Positions 35,361-44,688 of a DNA stretch of 64,000 bases are shown here, in pieces. Under the pieces are notes generated by a model that was not told the DNA's origin, did not search any database, and saw only the letters and a list, made by a program, of their open reading frames with translations. Source of the DNA: Catonia carolina (taxonomy: Eukaryota > Arthropoda > Insecta > Hemiptera > Achilidae); NCBI GenBank assembly GCA_035578175.1, contig JAQMRL010000010.1, positions 34,418,784 through 34,482,783 of the forward strand. The letters run 5' to 3'. Numbering within the stretch: the first letter of the stretch is position 1; each line of letters begins with the position of its first letter. The position numbers and the translations under genes are program-made.

Positions 35361-35397
<37 letters not shown>

Positions 35398-35410
35398 AAT
35401 AATTAAATTG

Positions 35411-35793
35411 TAGATTATAATCTCGTAAATAAATAATTGCTTTAAGTGTGAAGGAAGTTTCTTTATTATTTATTATACCTAAATCCCGAACGATCCTAGT
35501 CAAGTGTTACACTATTTCATTTATTATTGTTTATTTATTTATGTATAAAATAATATTTTGTGTCTTGTTTACAAATAAATTTTATTGCTGTAATTTAAGT
35601 AAATCAGTAAAATAATATTATCCAAAGCATTTGTAATAATGTTTCATGTTTTATTAAGTGGATCTAAAAAGCCTCGTAGTTATTTATGCTTTATAAATTT
35701 TGTAGTCATGTTATACCATTTTCAAGTCGTTGAATATGAAAATGTACACGTACAGTAATTTTTAGCCAAGAACAATACTGTAACGATCCCCCA
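35411..35793. other. Right flank of the LINE
   Basis: It contains AAATAAATAATTGC at about 35426 and CCCGAACGATCCTAGTCAAG before GTGTTACA at about 35510, which resembles the 3' end of the LTR-A group (CCCGAAACGGACC...). This may be the right part of an older LTR split by the LINE. Otherwise nothing is recognised. Confidence 0.3.
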
Positions 35794-35935
35794 GCCTCCA
35801 TATTTGCTAGACATGGCTTCGTGTGATTTCTCCTATTTCCAAAAATAAAGAGAACCTTAAAGAGCCAAACGAACGGAAATCGCTGAGCTCATAAAAACAC
35901 GTCTAACCTTACAGGCTGCCACAGACAAAGTGAAC
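35794..35935 (+). pseudogene. mariner transposase C-terminal fragment
   Basis: The frame reads PPYLLDMASCDFSYFQK, matching the mariner catalytic-triad region (PPYSPDxxxCDFxxF) with the third aspartate in LD, then, after stops, RTEIAELIKTRLTLQAATDK. It is a short, decayed piece without recognisable ends. Confidence 0.65.
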
Positions 35936-36091
35936 AATGAATACAGCTGAAAATTTTATCATACTTTAGGGGCACGTATACCAATATAGTAAAAAAAATC
36001 TTGAAAATCGGACTCTCCAAACGCGCAAAATTTAAAAATTTCGTTATTTTCTGAACAGAGCTCGTACGTTGTTATTTTTCCAGGGCTACAA

Positions 36092-36385
36092 ATTCAGCTA
36101 ATAATATGACTGAAGCATTAACGAACAGAAGATGTAGAGATTTAAAGGACACTAGTCAGAGCTATCTTATCTGAGAGTAATGAATTTCATTATACAGCCA
36201 GACTCTGTCGTGAATGAAGTGAAGGTGTCATTTGCAGAGTGAAAAGTAGATACTTTTCAGAGGGCCTGGCATACTGATAAACATACTTTTCCACACAGTG
36301 AGGAAGGCAGAGGTAAACCATCTCAATCCTCGTTTTACTTATTAAAGCTTCTAGCTAGAGGTTCAAACAGCCTTCACACAAACAA
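36092..36385 (+). mobile_element. Retroposon R, 5'-truncated copy
   Basis: This shares ATGACTGAAGCATT, GGACACTAGTCAGAG, AGTAATGAATTTCATTATAC, GTGAAGGTGTCATTTGCAGA and CTCAATCCTCGTTTTACTTA with the other copies and ends in the AAACAACAACC tail. About 100 bp of the 5' end is missing compared with the copy at 62798, as expected for incomplete reverse transcription. Confidence 0.78.
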
Positions 36386-36677
36386 CAACCACTACGTGTT
36401 ACTCACTTATGATTCGTACTCCCAACACAACCATTCTACACAAGTTTTTCATTTGTTCATTTGTTCCACTAGAGTAAATTGTAGATTTACTGTAATACAA
36501 AAATTTAATAAGGACAGATTTGTTTGTTTTTACCGTTATTTATGTCAGACAAATAATAATCATTCTCAAAAGAGTTTTTGCGTTGCCTAGTTGAAAAGTG
36601 AAGAGTACAGGATATTTTTGAACATTCAGAATATACGAGTATTCTCTCAAAGAACTGATAAAACATAAAACACATAT
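36386..36677. other. Intergenic spacer
   Basis: AT-rich sequence between retroposon R and the DNA transposon; no feature is recognised. Confidence 0.3.
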
Positions 36678-36689
36678 GAGGAGCTCTTT

Positions 36690-38460
36690 TCCAAAACCTG
36701 CTAAGTCAAAAATATCGTATTTCTCTTTTTTTGGTTATATGGGTTGTTTTTGAACTAATCTAGCATATGTTAAATGTTTTTTTCCAAATGCTGCAAACTG
36801 CTGTATTACTGGCATAACAAAAAATTATTTTTTTTCCAAACACTGTTTAGTCAATCAAAAGTTTTTTTCCATAATCTGCTAAGTCACTACGCATGCGCAG
36901 TTGGTAATTCTGAATCGTATAATGTAAACCTAACCTCTAACCTTAGTGTGGAAACTTTGGAAAGATGAAAGACTTAATCAAAAACAAGCAATTTGTTCAT
37001 TCTCTAAATACTATAACATTTTTGTTAGTTGTTTTAATTTGGGGTTTGGTAATCCGAGGACAGACATTTGTTCGTTCTGTCAGTTACAGGCCAGCAAAAT
37101 AAAATCTGCTAGACATCCTTTGCAAAAACTTGATCTTAACACTCAACTTCGGCTTCATAAACTGCGAGCTAAAAAGTTTTACCAACAATTAAAGGAAAAA
37201 AAGCCTGGTACTGTTAAAGTTGCATTTGATATGCAACAGAATCAGCCGCTGCCCAAATTAAGTGTGAATGATGTGTACTATTCTCGTCAGATTTGGCTGT
37301 ATAACCTGACCTTTGTAATACATAATGCTGATGGCCATCAAAATAAAGATAATATTTTCATCTATGTTTGGACTGAAAATGAACAAAAGCGTGATTCCAA
37401 TACTCTGTTTGTTCTGCTGTTATGGATTTTCTTCAAAATATGGAAAGTAAATTTTCTGCTCTGGACGATAAACCAACAAAGTTGATGCTTTTCTCTGATT
37501 CATGTTCCGGTCAGAATAGGAATAAGGAGATGTTATACACTTTAGCTCGTTTTATTAGTAAGACAGGTATATTTAACAAAGTTGAGCATATATTTCTTGT
37601 AGTGGGGCACAGTTATTTACCTCCAGACAGAGTTTTTGGGAACGTAGAAAAAGTACTGCGTAAAACTGAGTCAATAGTTTCTCCTAATCATTATTATAAA
37701 ATTCTTGAAAATTTTGGCCACGTAAAAGTGTATGGAAGAGACTGGGTTTGTTTTAATATTAAAACGGTTGCAGAGCAAACAATGAAAGTAAAACTACCAT
37801 TTTTGACTACACAACAAAAAGCATTTGAATTTAAAAAAGGATCAAGAACTATTGGGTGTAAAACTGTATACACTATGGACTACGTACAATGTATAGTTAA
37901 ACGGCGGATCGTGTCATCTTTCTCAAAACTGCCATTGAAAAGATTAGAGAGTAGAAATACAGTTAGTGAAGAAAAGAAGAAGGATGTAAGGAAGCTTTTA
38001 AAGTATGTTCAACCCTTGTCAGCTGAGGCAAGGCTATTTTATGAGGAATGTTTTAAGGAGAATGCAACAGTACAAGTAGAAGAAGAAGATAAAATATTGA
38101 AGAAAATAGTGTTTATTTGTTGTAACTTTTTAAATAATGTAAAGACTAATGCTTTTTTTATTTAAGTTAGATTAAGAAAACTATTGTACAATGAATTTTT
38201 ATTCCATTATACTTTCTCTTTTAAACTGTGATTCATTGCTTATCCCTTACTCTCTACCGAATGTTAGAAAACATTTCAGAAGATTTTTGAACTATAATAA
38301 TAATAACATTATGTCCAAATGGCTAACTTTTAAGGCAAACTATAGTAAATCAGCTGTTTTGTTATAATGACATACTAAACTGTTTCAGTTGATGTCATAA
38401 TATAACCCACTATTTTTTTCCAAAATATGCTTAGTCAGTGACTAACCAGGTTTTGGAAAA
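36690..38460. repeat. Subterminal repeats of the DNA transposon
   Basis: The core TTTTCCAAAACCTGCTAAGTC from the inverted repeat recurs as diverged copies near 36778 (TTTTTTCCAAATGCTGCAAA), 36832 (TTTTTTCCAAACACTGTTTA) and 36866 (TTTTTTCCATAATCTGCTAA), all in the same orientation. At the right end, near 38411, there is TTTTTTTCCAAAATATGCTT, then the inverse AACCAGGTTTTGGAAAAAAA at 38442-38466. Spaced subterminal copies of this kind usually serve as transposase binding sites; that role is inferred. Confidence 0.65.
36946..38165 (+). pseudogene. DUF7869-like transposase, frameshifted and lacking N-terminus
   Basis: The open frame from about 36934 reads FNLGFGNPRTDICSFCQ (a CxxC zinc-binding segment), LRLHKLRAKKFYQQLKEKKPG, VKVAFDMQQNQPLPKL and YYSRQIWLYNLTFVIHNADG. 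It shifts frame near 37400, after KRDSNT, and continues from SVCSAVMDFLQNM as LMLFSDSCSGQNRNKEML, then FLVVGHSYLPPDRVFGNVEK, to a stop at 38163-38165. The conserved acidic residues (AFDMQ, FSDSC, PPDRVFG) have the layout of an RNase H-fold nuclease and match a protein family common in insect genomes annotated as DUF7869. No ATG begins the frame; a stop lies at 36931. A splice acceptor-like CTAACCTCTAACCTTAG precedes it, so an upstream exon may have existed. One 1-base shift disables it. Confidence 0.7.
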
Positions 38461-38664
38461 AAAAACTTTTTGTTATTCACAATATTTTTTTAAAATATAC
38501 CCCGAAATGCCTGTAAATGTCAGTATAACACTCTTTCTATGGACACTACATTATAGCAAAAAATCATTCATGAGACTTGTAGCGTTTGCCGACACTAGTT
38601 TTTATCATTTTCTGGAAAAATGATATTTCTGACTTAGCAGGTTTTGGAAAAGAGCTCCTCATAT

Positions 38665-40788
38665 GTACCTACATTATAAACACCGAATGTACAATAAACA
38701 CAACGCAAACCAATACGGTTACTTTTTATCGATTTTGAGAGAGTTCAAAAAAATACATATTTACAAATCTATTTTGTATGTGTCGCTTGGAGCCCACCCG
38801 TCAAACCTTGTTGTTTTATGCAAATTAGCAAATGCATGTACAGGTAAAAGTGGCTGCAATGTATTCCCCACTTTCCAATATTAAATCTGCTGCTGTACCC
38901 TATAGAAATGTCCGATTATATTTATATTTTCATTTCTCTAACAAAATACCAATGAAACAGTACAGTACTGATGCACAGATTTGCAAATATTGAAAACAAA
39001 TTGAACGTTACTAAAATACAAACAGAATTGACTGTTTGGTTTTTTTAACAACATTGAATAATTTTGTTGTTCCTCGGAATTTTATCTTTTTTGTTTTTTT
39101 TAGTAAAGGAAATGATCCAATATACAACATAATAATAACTACTGTTTTTTAAAGTAAAATTTTTAATACAATTTCATACAGCAAGTCAATTTCAAAAATA
39201 TGAATAATAATTTGTTATACAATTTTTTAACTGTTGTTTATTTTTTTAGTTATTTGGTATTTTATAACGTTGTCTTGTTAATTATATGAAATTCAGTATT
39301 GTAATTACTTTTTTTGACAGAATGTACAAATTTATTATTTACATTTTTATTTTTATCGTGCATGTAATTAACCGCTGTGAACTTTGAACTGTATTGCCTT
39401 CATTTAGTTATTTTTTATCTGGTTTTATATTATGTACCAACAGTATTTTTTCAAATCGACATAGCTCTAACTTGTGCCAAATGTTTAACCCATTATTCGT
39501 ACATAACATTTTATTTTACAATTGTAGAATTTTTTAAATTTTTTTACAAAACTAGTAAATGAGATGATAAATAAGTGATAAAAACGACGTGAATATAAAT
39601 TGGTCCATTGATCGATTTTGACGTGAAATTTTAAGTCGTAAATTCGAATTATAACTAAATTTAAAAGTCACCTGTATAAATCACTAGTCCAATTTCCTAG
39701 TCTTTAGTCTTCTAATTCACTATTCTGTCTGTAATTTTTGGAGCCTGTCACAATACAACACCACATATGATTTACCTACACCAGTTAAAAGGACTCAGAA
39801 AACAAACGCTCCTTTTGCGTAACCAATCACTTTACAAGTAGAATTTGTCAACAGTTTTAAACATTGGAAACATAATGCATAAAAAGACCAATTGAGCATA
39901 CAAATCCAAACCTTTAACTCAACTGCATTCAACTGCCTCTTAACAGACGACTGAAACGAAGTTGGAATAGGGATCTACAAAGACCACCATAAGACGTATT
40001 TCAGATCAACTTACCGTAACTTAGTTATGAAAATAATTTTATAAGATCCTAGTGAGAGACCCTTCTTTCGATCTAGTCAGTCAAGGACTACGATAATCAT
40101 GAATGTATTACTCCTTTAGTTTCTTTGCTTGAGTTCTTATTTTGGAACTAGAGTTTTCCTTCTTCCTCTGTTTCTTCAAAGATTACACTTTGATACGTAT
40201 TTTTTAAATTATTGGGTTCTTAAACTGCCTAGTTTTTATGATACATGAAGTAAACCAGATTTACCCCTTGGCCTACCGCATTAGATTGATTTATCTTAGT
40301 TAATTCTTTTTTTAAATATAAAGAACTTACCACATCTAAACCCGTCTTAAGCAGAAATGGAGCAGAGATCTGTTCATATAAATAATGAATGACATTCACA
40401 GTTCCCACTAAAGAACGTAACACTTCCATATTTTTATGAATTCACAGAATTCATGGACTTAACCACTAAGTGCAATATTTAAAACAAAGTTTTGAAGGAT
40501 TCTATTTTACTGGTACCGAATAACCGTAGCCTTAATAAAATTAGACTTAAAAAATTTTGCACTATTGTCGTAGGCTAAATTAAGAAGACCATAAATAAAT
40601 CTTCTCAGTTTTCCGAGATATTGTAAAGAAGTTAAAAAATGAAGGTAACTAGATTTTTTAGTTCACTTCAAATATTCTATTTTTGCTCGATTAAAAATAT
40701 TAAATATGCCTTCTCATTCTATCATCTGGAAAATGTTAAGTTGCAACAACTAACAAGGTTAATATCATGGCAACATATTTAGAATTAA
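38665..40788. other. AT-rich DNA, nothing recognised
   Basis: Several short open frames (38663-38884, 39377-39562, 40229-40429) have no recognisable family and low-complexity AT-rich composition. I do not call genes here. Confidence 0.35.
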
Positions 40789-40792
40789 ATAT

Positions 40793-41499
40793 TGTCGCCG
40801 ACGACCCCACAATTATCAGCGCTGCAAACGGTCGTAGTACCGGCCGCGGGGGGAGCTAATGACGCGCAGCAGGCAGTGCCTCCCTTCCACCATGAAAATT
40901 GGACTCGCCGGAGGGGGGTTTAAGCAGCCGTACTGGACTGCGAGTCGAATTCGCCATCCAATTCCCGAACAGAGAAGAAGAAAGAAGATCTCAGATGAGA
41001 CCGGACGCAGCCATCCCTGGTCGACGGTACCGGTAACGGGCGCCACATTCCCGCACCGGTCAACCACGCAAACCCGGCCACCGAAGAAAGCTCGTGGGTG
41101 CCTCATGGCACCACGGTGAAGGGTAAGTTCAGCGCGAGACCGGAGAGAACCGCTTCGGCCGACGCCCTACGCTGACCCAACACTGCGGGGCTCTGGGGGC
41201 CACCACTCTCACGCTGCAGCGGGGACTCAACTGCCACTGAGGGAGAGTTAGGCTTGAACCCGACAGCCGAGTCGTCACTCTTCGGACACCGCTCTCAACA
41301 CGCCAGCTCCCAATTTCCGACCATCTACAATGGCACTTTTCAGGGCCACCAAAAAAACTCAATCGGCCCTTTTCAAGACAATCAGTCCGTTACATCAACG
41401 GTCCTTTTCAGGACCCCCAACCAATTAAACGGCCCTTTTCAGGGCCACTAACTTTGCAACCAAGGTTTTGCCACGTGTCGTCGGCCCCGATTGGCAACA
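40793..41499 (+). mobile_element. LTR-B: GC-rich solo LTR
   Basis: A 707-bp island, much more GC-rich than anything else in the window, begins TGTCGCCGACGACCCC and ends CCGATTGGCAACA. The ends have the TG...CA form with inverted TGTYGCC, and ATAT flanks both sides (40789-40792 and 41500-41503). Length, ends and duplication match a solo LTR of the same general kind as LTR-A. It has no TATA box or AATAAA on either strand; one ATTAAA occurs at 41424-41429. A splice-donor-like GAAGGGTAAGTTC lies at about 41117. Near the right end is an array of histone-type stem-loops. Plus orientation is inferred from those stem-loops only. No protein family was recognised in either strand. Confidence 0.68.
41332..41446 (+). 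promoter_or_regulatory. Array of four histone-type 3'-end stem-loops
   Basis: Four 16-base units spaced 33, 35 and 31 bases apart. Those at 41400-41415 (GGTCCTTTTCAGGACC) and 41431-41446 (GGCCCTTTTCAGGGCC) are perfect 6-bp stems with a UUUC loop, meeting the metazoan histone mRNA stem-loop consensus. The one at 41332-41347 (GGCACTTTTCAGGGCC) has one mismatch, and the one at 41365-41380 (GGCCCTTTTCAAGACA) is degenerate. The flanks are also histone-like: AATTAAAC before and ACTAA or CCCAACC after. In histone mRNA this element binds SLBP and directs 3' processing without polyadenylation. No histone gene is present. Their role in an LTR is unknown: 3' processing, or palindromic protein-binding sites. 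Confidence 0.62.
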
Positions 41500-41503
41500 A
41501 TAT

Positions 41504-42317
41504 AATTAATTATATATTATCTTTAATACCGAATTGTAAATTATTTGGGTATCGATCCAAGAAAATGAGTTGGTATTCATATACATAATTTACTTAACAA
41601 CCAAAGAAGCCAAAATTCTATTTTTATTTTTAAATAAAAAACTAAATATTTTATTTGTGCCACAAATTGCTCTATATTTATTTCCTTTTACTATACCCGA
41701 AAAAAGGTACAATCAAAGGAAGATTTTGTTTCGATTTTCCGATGTGTCACCTGATCCCACTACCCAATTATCTATTCCTGTTACATTCCATCCAATTTGG
41801 GAAACTTTCTGCTCGAAATATAATCCTATAATATGATTCTTCATTTCCTTTACGTCTGTGTCTTTTGTTTTTTACTTAGGGTTATTTCATCAATTTTGTT
41901 TCAATTTCCTCTTTTGCTGATTCATCTAGTTTACATATTAATATTTATAAATTTTCTGCTATTGAAATTATGCTATTTTTCAGACGCACAATAAAAAAAT
42001 AACAATAAAAGAATAATAATAATAAAATAAATTATAAAAAGTGATATAATAATAATAATTAAAATAATAGTATTAATAACATATTACATTATTATTCTAT
42101 TAATACTAATATAATAGAAGTCATCGCCATCTTCAGCTTTGACTATTTCATGTTTCAATATTAGGCACAGTACAGTCAAGTTTAGTTTCATCTTTCCTTC
42201 ACGAGTAAGTTTTTTTTTGTAACACCAAGTGTGTTTTGTATTTTATTTTCATTCTAAGAACATTAATATATTTAAAGTTTTACCATCTTTGCTTAGAGTT
42301 TATAATTTCATTTAAAA
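41504..42317. other. AT-rich DNA with an ATT/AAT-rich tract
   Basis: Interrupted AAT repeats occupy about 41993-42120. The plus frame at 41570-41836 has no family resemblance. Confidence 0.35.
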
Positions 42318-42946
42318 ATCTGGTTTGAAACAGTCAGACGGCTTTCTCTTTCCAATGGAAATAACGAGCAACATAACATAACATTACAAATAAAACAAAA
42401 GAAATAAACAAAAAACTAACCTCAAAAACATAACCTAATTTTAATCATGAGTAAATGATGTAAAATTGACATTCGCTTAATAATAAGGAAAATCATTTTT
42501 TGACGCTAAACTAGGCTCTGTAGAGAAAAATGCTCTAAATAAAAGTTATAGATCTTCTAATTTCCTAAGTATTTGATTATACACTTTTGTCGTAAAATGC
42601 TTACTAAGGCAGAAATCTTAAAAATTCATTTATTTTACAGATTTTCATGAAAAAACCAAAATCACTAATTACCGCTAAACGATATGTTATACAAAAAAAA
42701 TGTTTGAAATAAAACTTTTAGATTTTTAATTGTCTACAACTTTAATTATATATATTTTTGCGCTTGAATGCATATTAAGGCTGCAATCTTAGAAAACCAA
42801 TTTTTTATCTTAAGAGACCAGCCTCCTCAAGAATTTTAGCAGACATGGCACCTACCCTATCTTGTAGAGCATAAAAATTGTAGTAAATGAGTCAACTAAA
42901 ATCAATAAAATCGAAATCAATGAGTCAATAAAATTGTTGGAGCTGT
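42318..42946 (+). repeat. Repeat A, left half of a split copy
   Basis: It begins ATCTGGTTTGAAACAG and runs through TTTAATCATGAGTAAATGAT, TAAACTAGGCTCTGTAGAG, the GTTTGAAATAAAACTTTTAG region and CCTACCCTATCTTGTAGAGC to TTGGAGCTGT, where the LTR retrotransposon begins. A local duplication with AAATCAATAAAATCG / AAATCAATGAGTC lies at 42890-42935. Confidence 0.83.
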
Positions 42947-43561
42947 TGTAGCGTGCCGAATTGACTGAACACCTGGAATTGTTTATTTTTTCTATTTATT
43001 AAAATGATAAACATCTCCAGCTGATTATTTTTTAAGAATTATTTAAAATTATTTCACATCAACAAAATTATTTTAATAAAAGTTATTTATTTCAGTTGCT
43101 AGGCGACTAGAGAAGAACAAGATAAATTTTATATGAAATTAATTTTAGTGAGGGGCAAGATGGCGGAGGAGTAGGCGGGCCTCTCACTCAGTTCTTTAAA
43201 AAATAGTTAATATCAAGAGGAATATTTATTTATTTATGTTTCACTTACTCAATCTTACATAGGAACATTTTTAATAAAAAATAGTAAAAAATGTATTGAT
43301 TCAAATAATGTAAATGTGCGTAATGTATTGTAATGTGTTGATTGCTGTTCGTGTTAACAGATTGTTGTTATTGAGTTCAGTTTACTAATTTTTATACAGT
43401 TTATAATAATGAACTATAAAATAAATATCCAACAAATTTACTGAATTTTATCGTGAGTAACATTTATTTATATTACAAATTGTCCATCCCTTGTGAGTAC
43501 TATTTTAATTTCTCTACAAATTGGCATCCAGCTTGTGTGGAGAATATTTTATTTCTCTTCA
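42947..43561 (+). repeat. 5' LTR of the gag-only element
   Basis: It contains AGGGGCAAGATGGCGGAGGA near 43153, an AAATAAATATCC possible polyadenylation signal near 43420, and two of the four PBS-like repeats at its 3' end. Confidence 0.9.
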
Positions 43562-43640
43562 AATTGTCAATCCCTCGTGGGGAATAACGAAGAGGCATAT
43601 TAATTTTTCTTCAAATTGTCACCCTGATGTGGGGAAAGAC
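43470..43640 (+). repeat. Four PBS-like tandem repeats across the LTR-leader junction
   Basis: The unit reads roughly ACAAATTGTCCATCCCTTGTG, ACAAATTGGCATCCAGCTTG, TCAAATTGTCAATCCCTCGT and TCAAATTGTCACCCTGATGT, each followed by a GTGGGGA-like or GTGGAGA-like end. The first two lie inside the 5' LTR (and the 3' LTR), the last two in the leader. They loosely resemble a tRNA-Lys-type primer site; the true primer is not established. Confidence 0.6.
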
Positions 43641-43674
43641 TTATCACCTTTGGATTAGAAAATAGGGAACAAAT

Positions 43675-44421
43675 ATGAGTAATAATAGCAGGAATAATAA
43701 TAATGGTAATATATCGATAAACATGTTACAACAACTCATGTTGTTAGTAAAAAATTTAAACAGCAAATTTGATGAACAGGTAGAAAGTTTAAACAGCAAA
43801 TTTGATGAACAGGTAGAAAGTTTAATCAATAAAATGGATAGTCGAGAGGAAAGATTGGGAAGGAGAATAGATAGTTTAAACTATAAATTGGATAAGCGGG
43901 AGAAAAACATAAAGGAATTAAGAGAAGGGATCAAACAGGATAATATAAAATTAATAGAGAATGTAAGAAAAAGTCTAGAAGAAGTTAATAAAAATACTAA
44001 ACCAATACAAAAAGAAGTACCAAATATTATAACAGATAGTAATGACAATAAGAATAATGATAAAAATGTGAGAGAAAAACAAATATTTGAGGTTATATCA
44101 ACAAAAAATTATTTGGATGATGGTTTGAAAGAATTAAGAAATCAAGAAACAATAGATGGTCAAGTAATCACGGATCTTTCATTGGAAAAAGGAATTCAAT
44201 CTGATTTAACAGAAAATAGCAAGAAATATTTAAAATTAATAAACAGGAAAAAAGTGATTTCACAGTTTATGAAAAAATTAATCTATGAAGGTATGAATGT
44301 TATAAATAAATATGATAAACATAGTGACTGGAAACCAAGTGTTGATAGGTATACAAACCACAATAAGTGTAAAGAAAAGAAATCAATGTACATTATGTTG
44401 TTATATGTGTTATGTTTATAG
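43675..44421 (+). CDS. Gag-like coiled-coil protein of the LTR element
   Basis: A 248-residue frame from ATG at 43675 to TAG. The N-terminus is asparagine-rich (MSNNSRNNNNGN). Residues 28-85 form a coiled coil with a perfect 11-residue duplication (LNSKFDEQVES twice) followed by variants (RIDSLNYKLDKREKNI). The middle is lysine/asparagine/glutamate-rich, and a basic C-terminal part (KVISQFMKKLIYEGMN, DKHSDWKPSVDRY) precedes a short hydrophobic end that looks like read-out into non-gag sequence. There is no zinc knuckle and no pol domain. Position between the leader and 3' LTR supports a truncated gag; the function is inferred from position and coiled coil only. Confidence 0.6.
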   Translation: MSNNSRNNNNGNISINMLQQLMLLVKNLNSKFDEQVESLNSKFDEQVESLINKMDSREERLGRRIDSLNYKLDKREKNIKELREGIKQDNIKLIENVRKSLEEVNKNTKPIQKEVPNIITDSNDNKNNDKNVREKQIFEVISTKNYLDDGLKELRNQETIDGQVITDLSLEKGIQSDLTENSKKYLKLINRKKVISQFMKKLIYEGMNVINKYDKHSDWKPSVDRYTNHNKCKEKKSMYIMLLYVLCL

Positions 44422-44550
44422 TTTGGTTATAGTTAGTTTATAGTTTGGTTATAGTTTGTTTATAGTTTGGTTATAGTTTGTTTATAGTTGTTTATGGTTT
44501 GTTTATAGTTTGTTTATAGTTTGTTTATAGCTTATAGTTTATAGTTTATT
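44415..44550 (+). repeat. Minisatellite in the LTR element
   Basis: A run of GTTTATAGTTTGGTTATA-like units with a 9-base core GTTTATAGT repeated more than ten times, starting at the end of the gag-like frame. Confidence 0.8.
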
Positions 44551-44688
44551 TGATCAATGGAATTGTAAGGTCGCTTAGTAACAATTTTTAAAAAAAAACA
44601 TTTTGGAATTAAATTTATCAAACAAATTCAAAATTTAGATTATCATAAAAATTTCTTTTTGTTTTCAAAATTGAATTGTGGGGATATT

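Larger units (their letters stand above)
30431..35395 (+). mobile_element. Full-length LINE (CR1/L2-like group) with target-site duplication
   Basis: A complete two-ORF non-LTR retrotransposon of about 4.97 kb: 5' UTR from GAGTCAGAGAGTAACCAG, ORF1 (30681-31556), ORF2 (31557-34807, broken), 3' UTR with a tandem duplication, AATAAAG at 35353, and an (ATT)n tail at about 35362-35394. The 15-bp sequence ATAATAATTAAATTG flanks it (30416-30430 and 35396-35410), showing a full-length target-primed insertion. The APE-type endonuclease, C-terminal CCHC motif and microsatellite tail suggest the CR1/L2-related group; the clade needs a phylogeny. It is inactive because of ORF2 damage. Confidence 0.85.
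36678..38660 (+). mobile_element. DNA transposon with DUF7869-like transposase
   Basis: The ends are 39-bp inverted repeats differing at one position, both beginning GAGGAGCTCTTTTCCAAAAC and continuing CTGCTAAGTCA. ATAT flanks both ends (36674-36677 and 38661-38664), a likely 4-bp target duplication. The 1983-bp interior encodes a damaged transposase (36946-38165). Between the ends and the gene lie further copies of the terminal motif (see 36690-36890). The N-terminal part of the transposase seems to be missing. The family is unclear: a 4-bp duplication would fit Sola among others, but I do not assign it. Confidence 0.78.

Noticed and set aside
38663..40429. Short frames right of the DNA transposon
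   Set aside because: AT-rich composition, no family motifs, no splice-site pattern that joins them.
41400..41446. A replication-dependent histone gene ending in the stem-loops
   Set aside because: No histone H1, H2A, H2B, H3 or H4 sequence is encoded upstream on the plus strand, and the surrounding boundaries are those of an LTR.
40816..41451. Several frames on both strands in the GC-rich island
   Set aside because: High GC lowers stop frequency; the frames overlap on both strands, show no family motif and lie wholly inside a segment with LTR termini.
44415..44550. CRISPR-like array
   Set aside because: Units are about 9 bases without unique spacers, inside an insect LTR element; it is a minisatellite.
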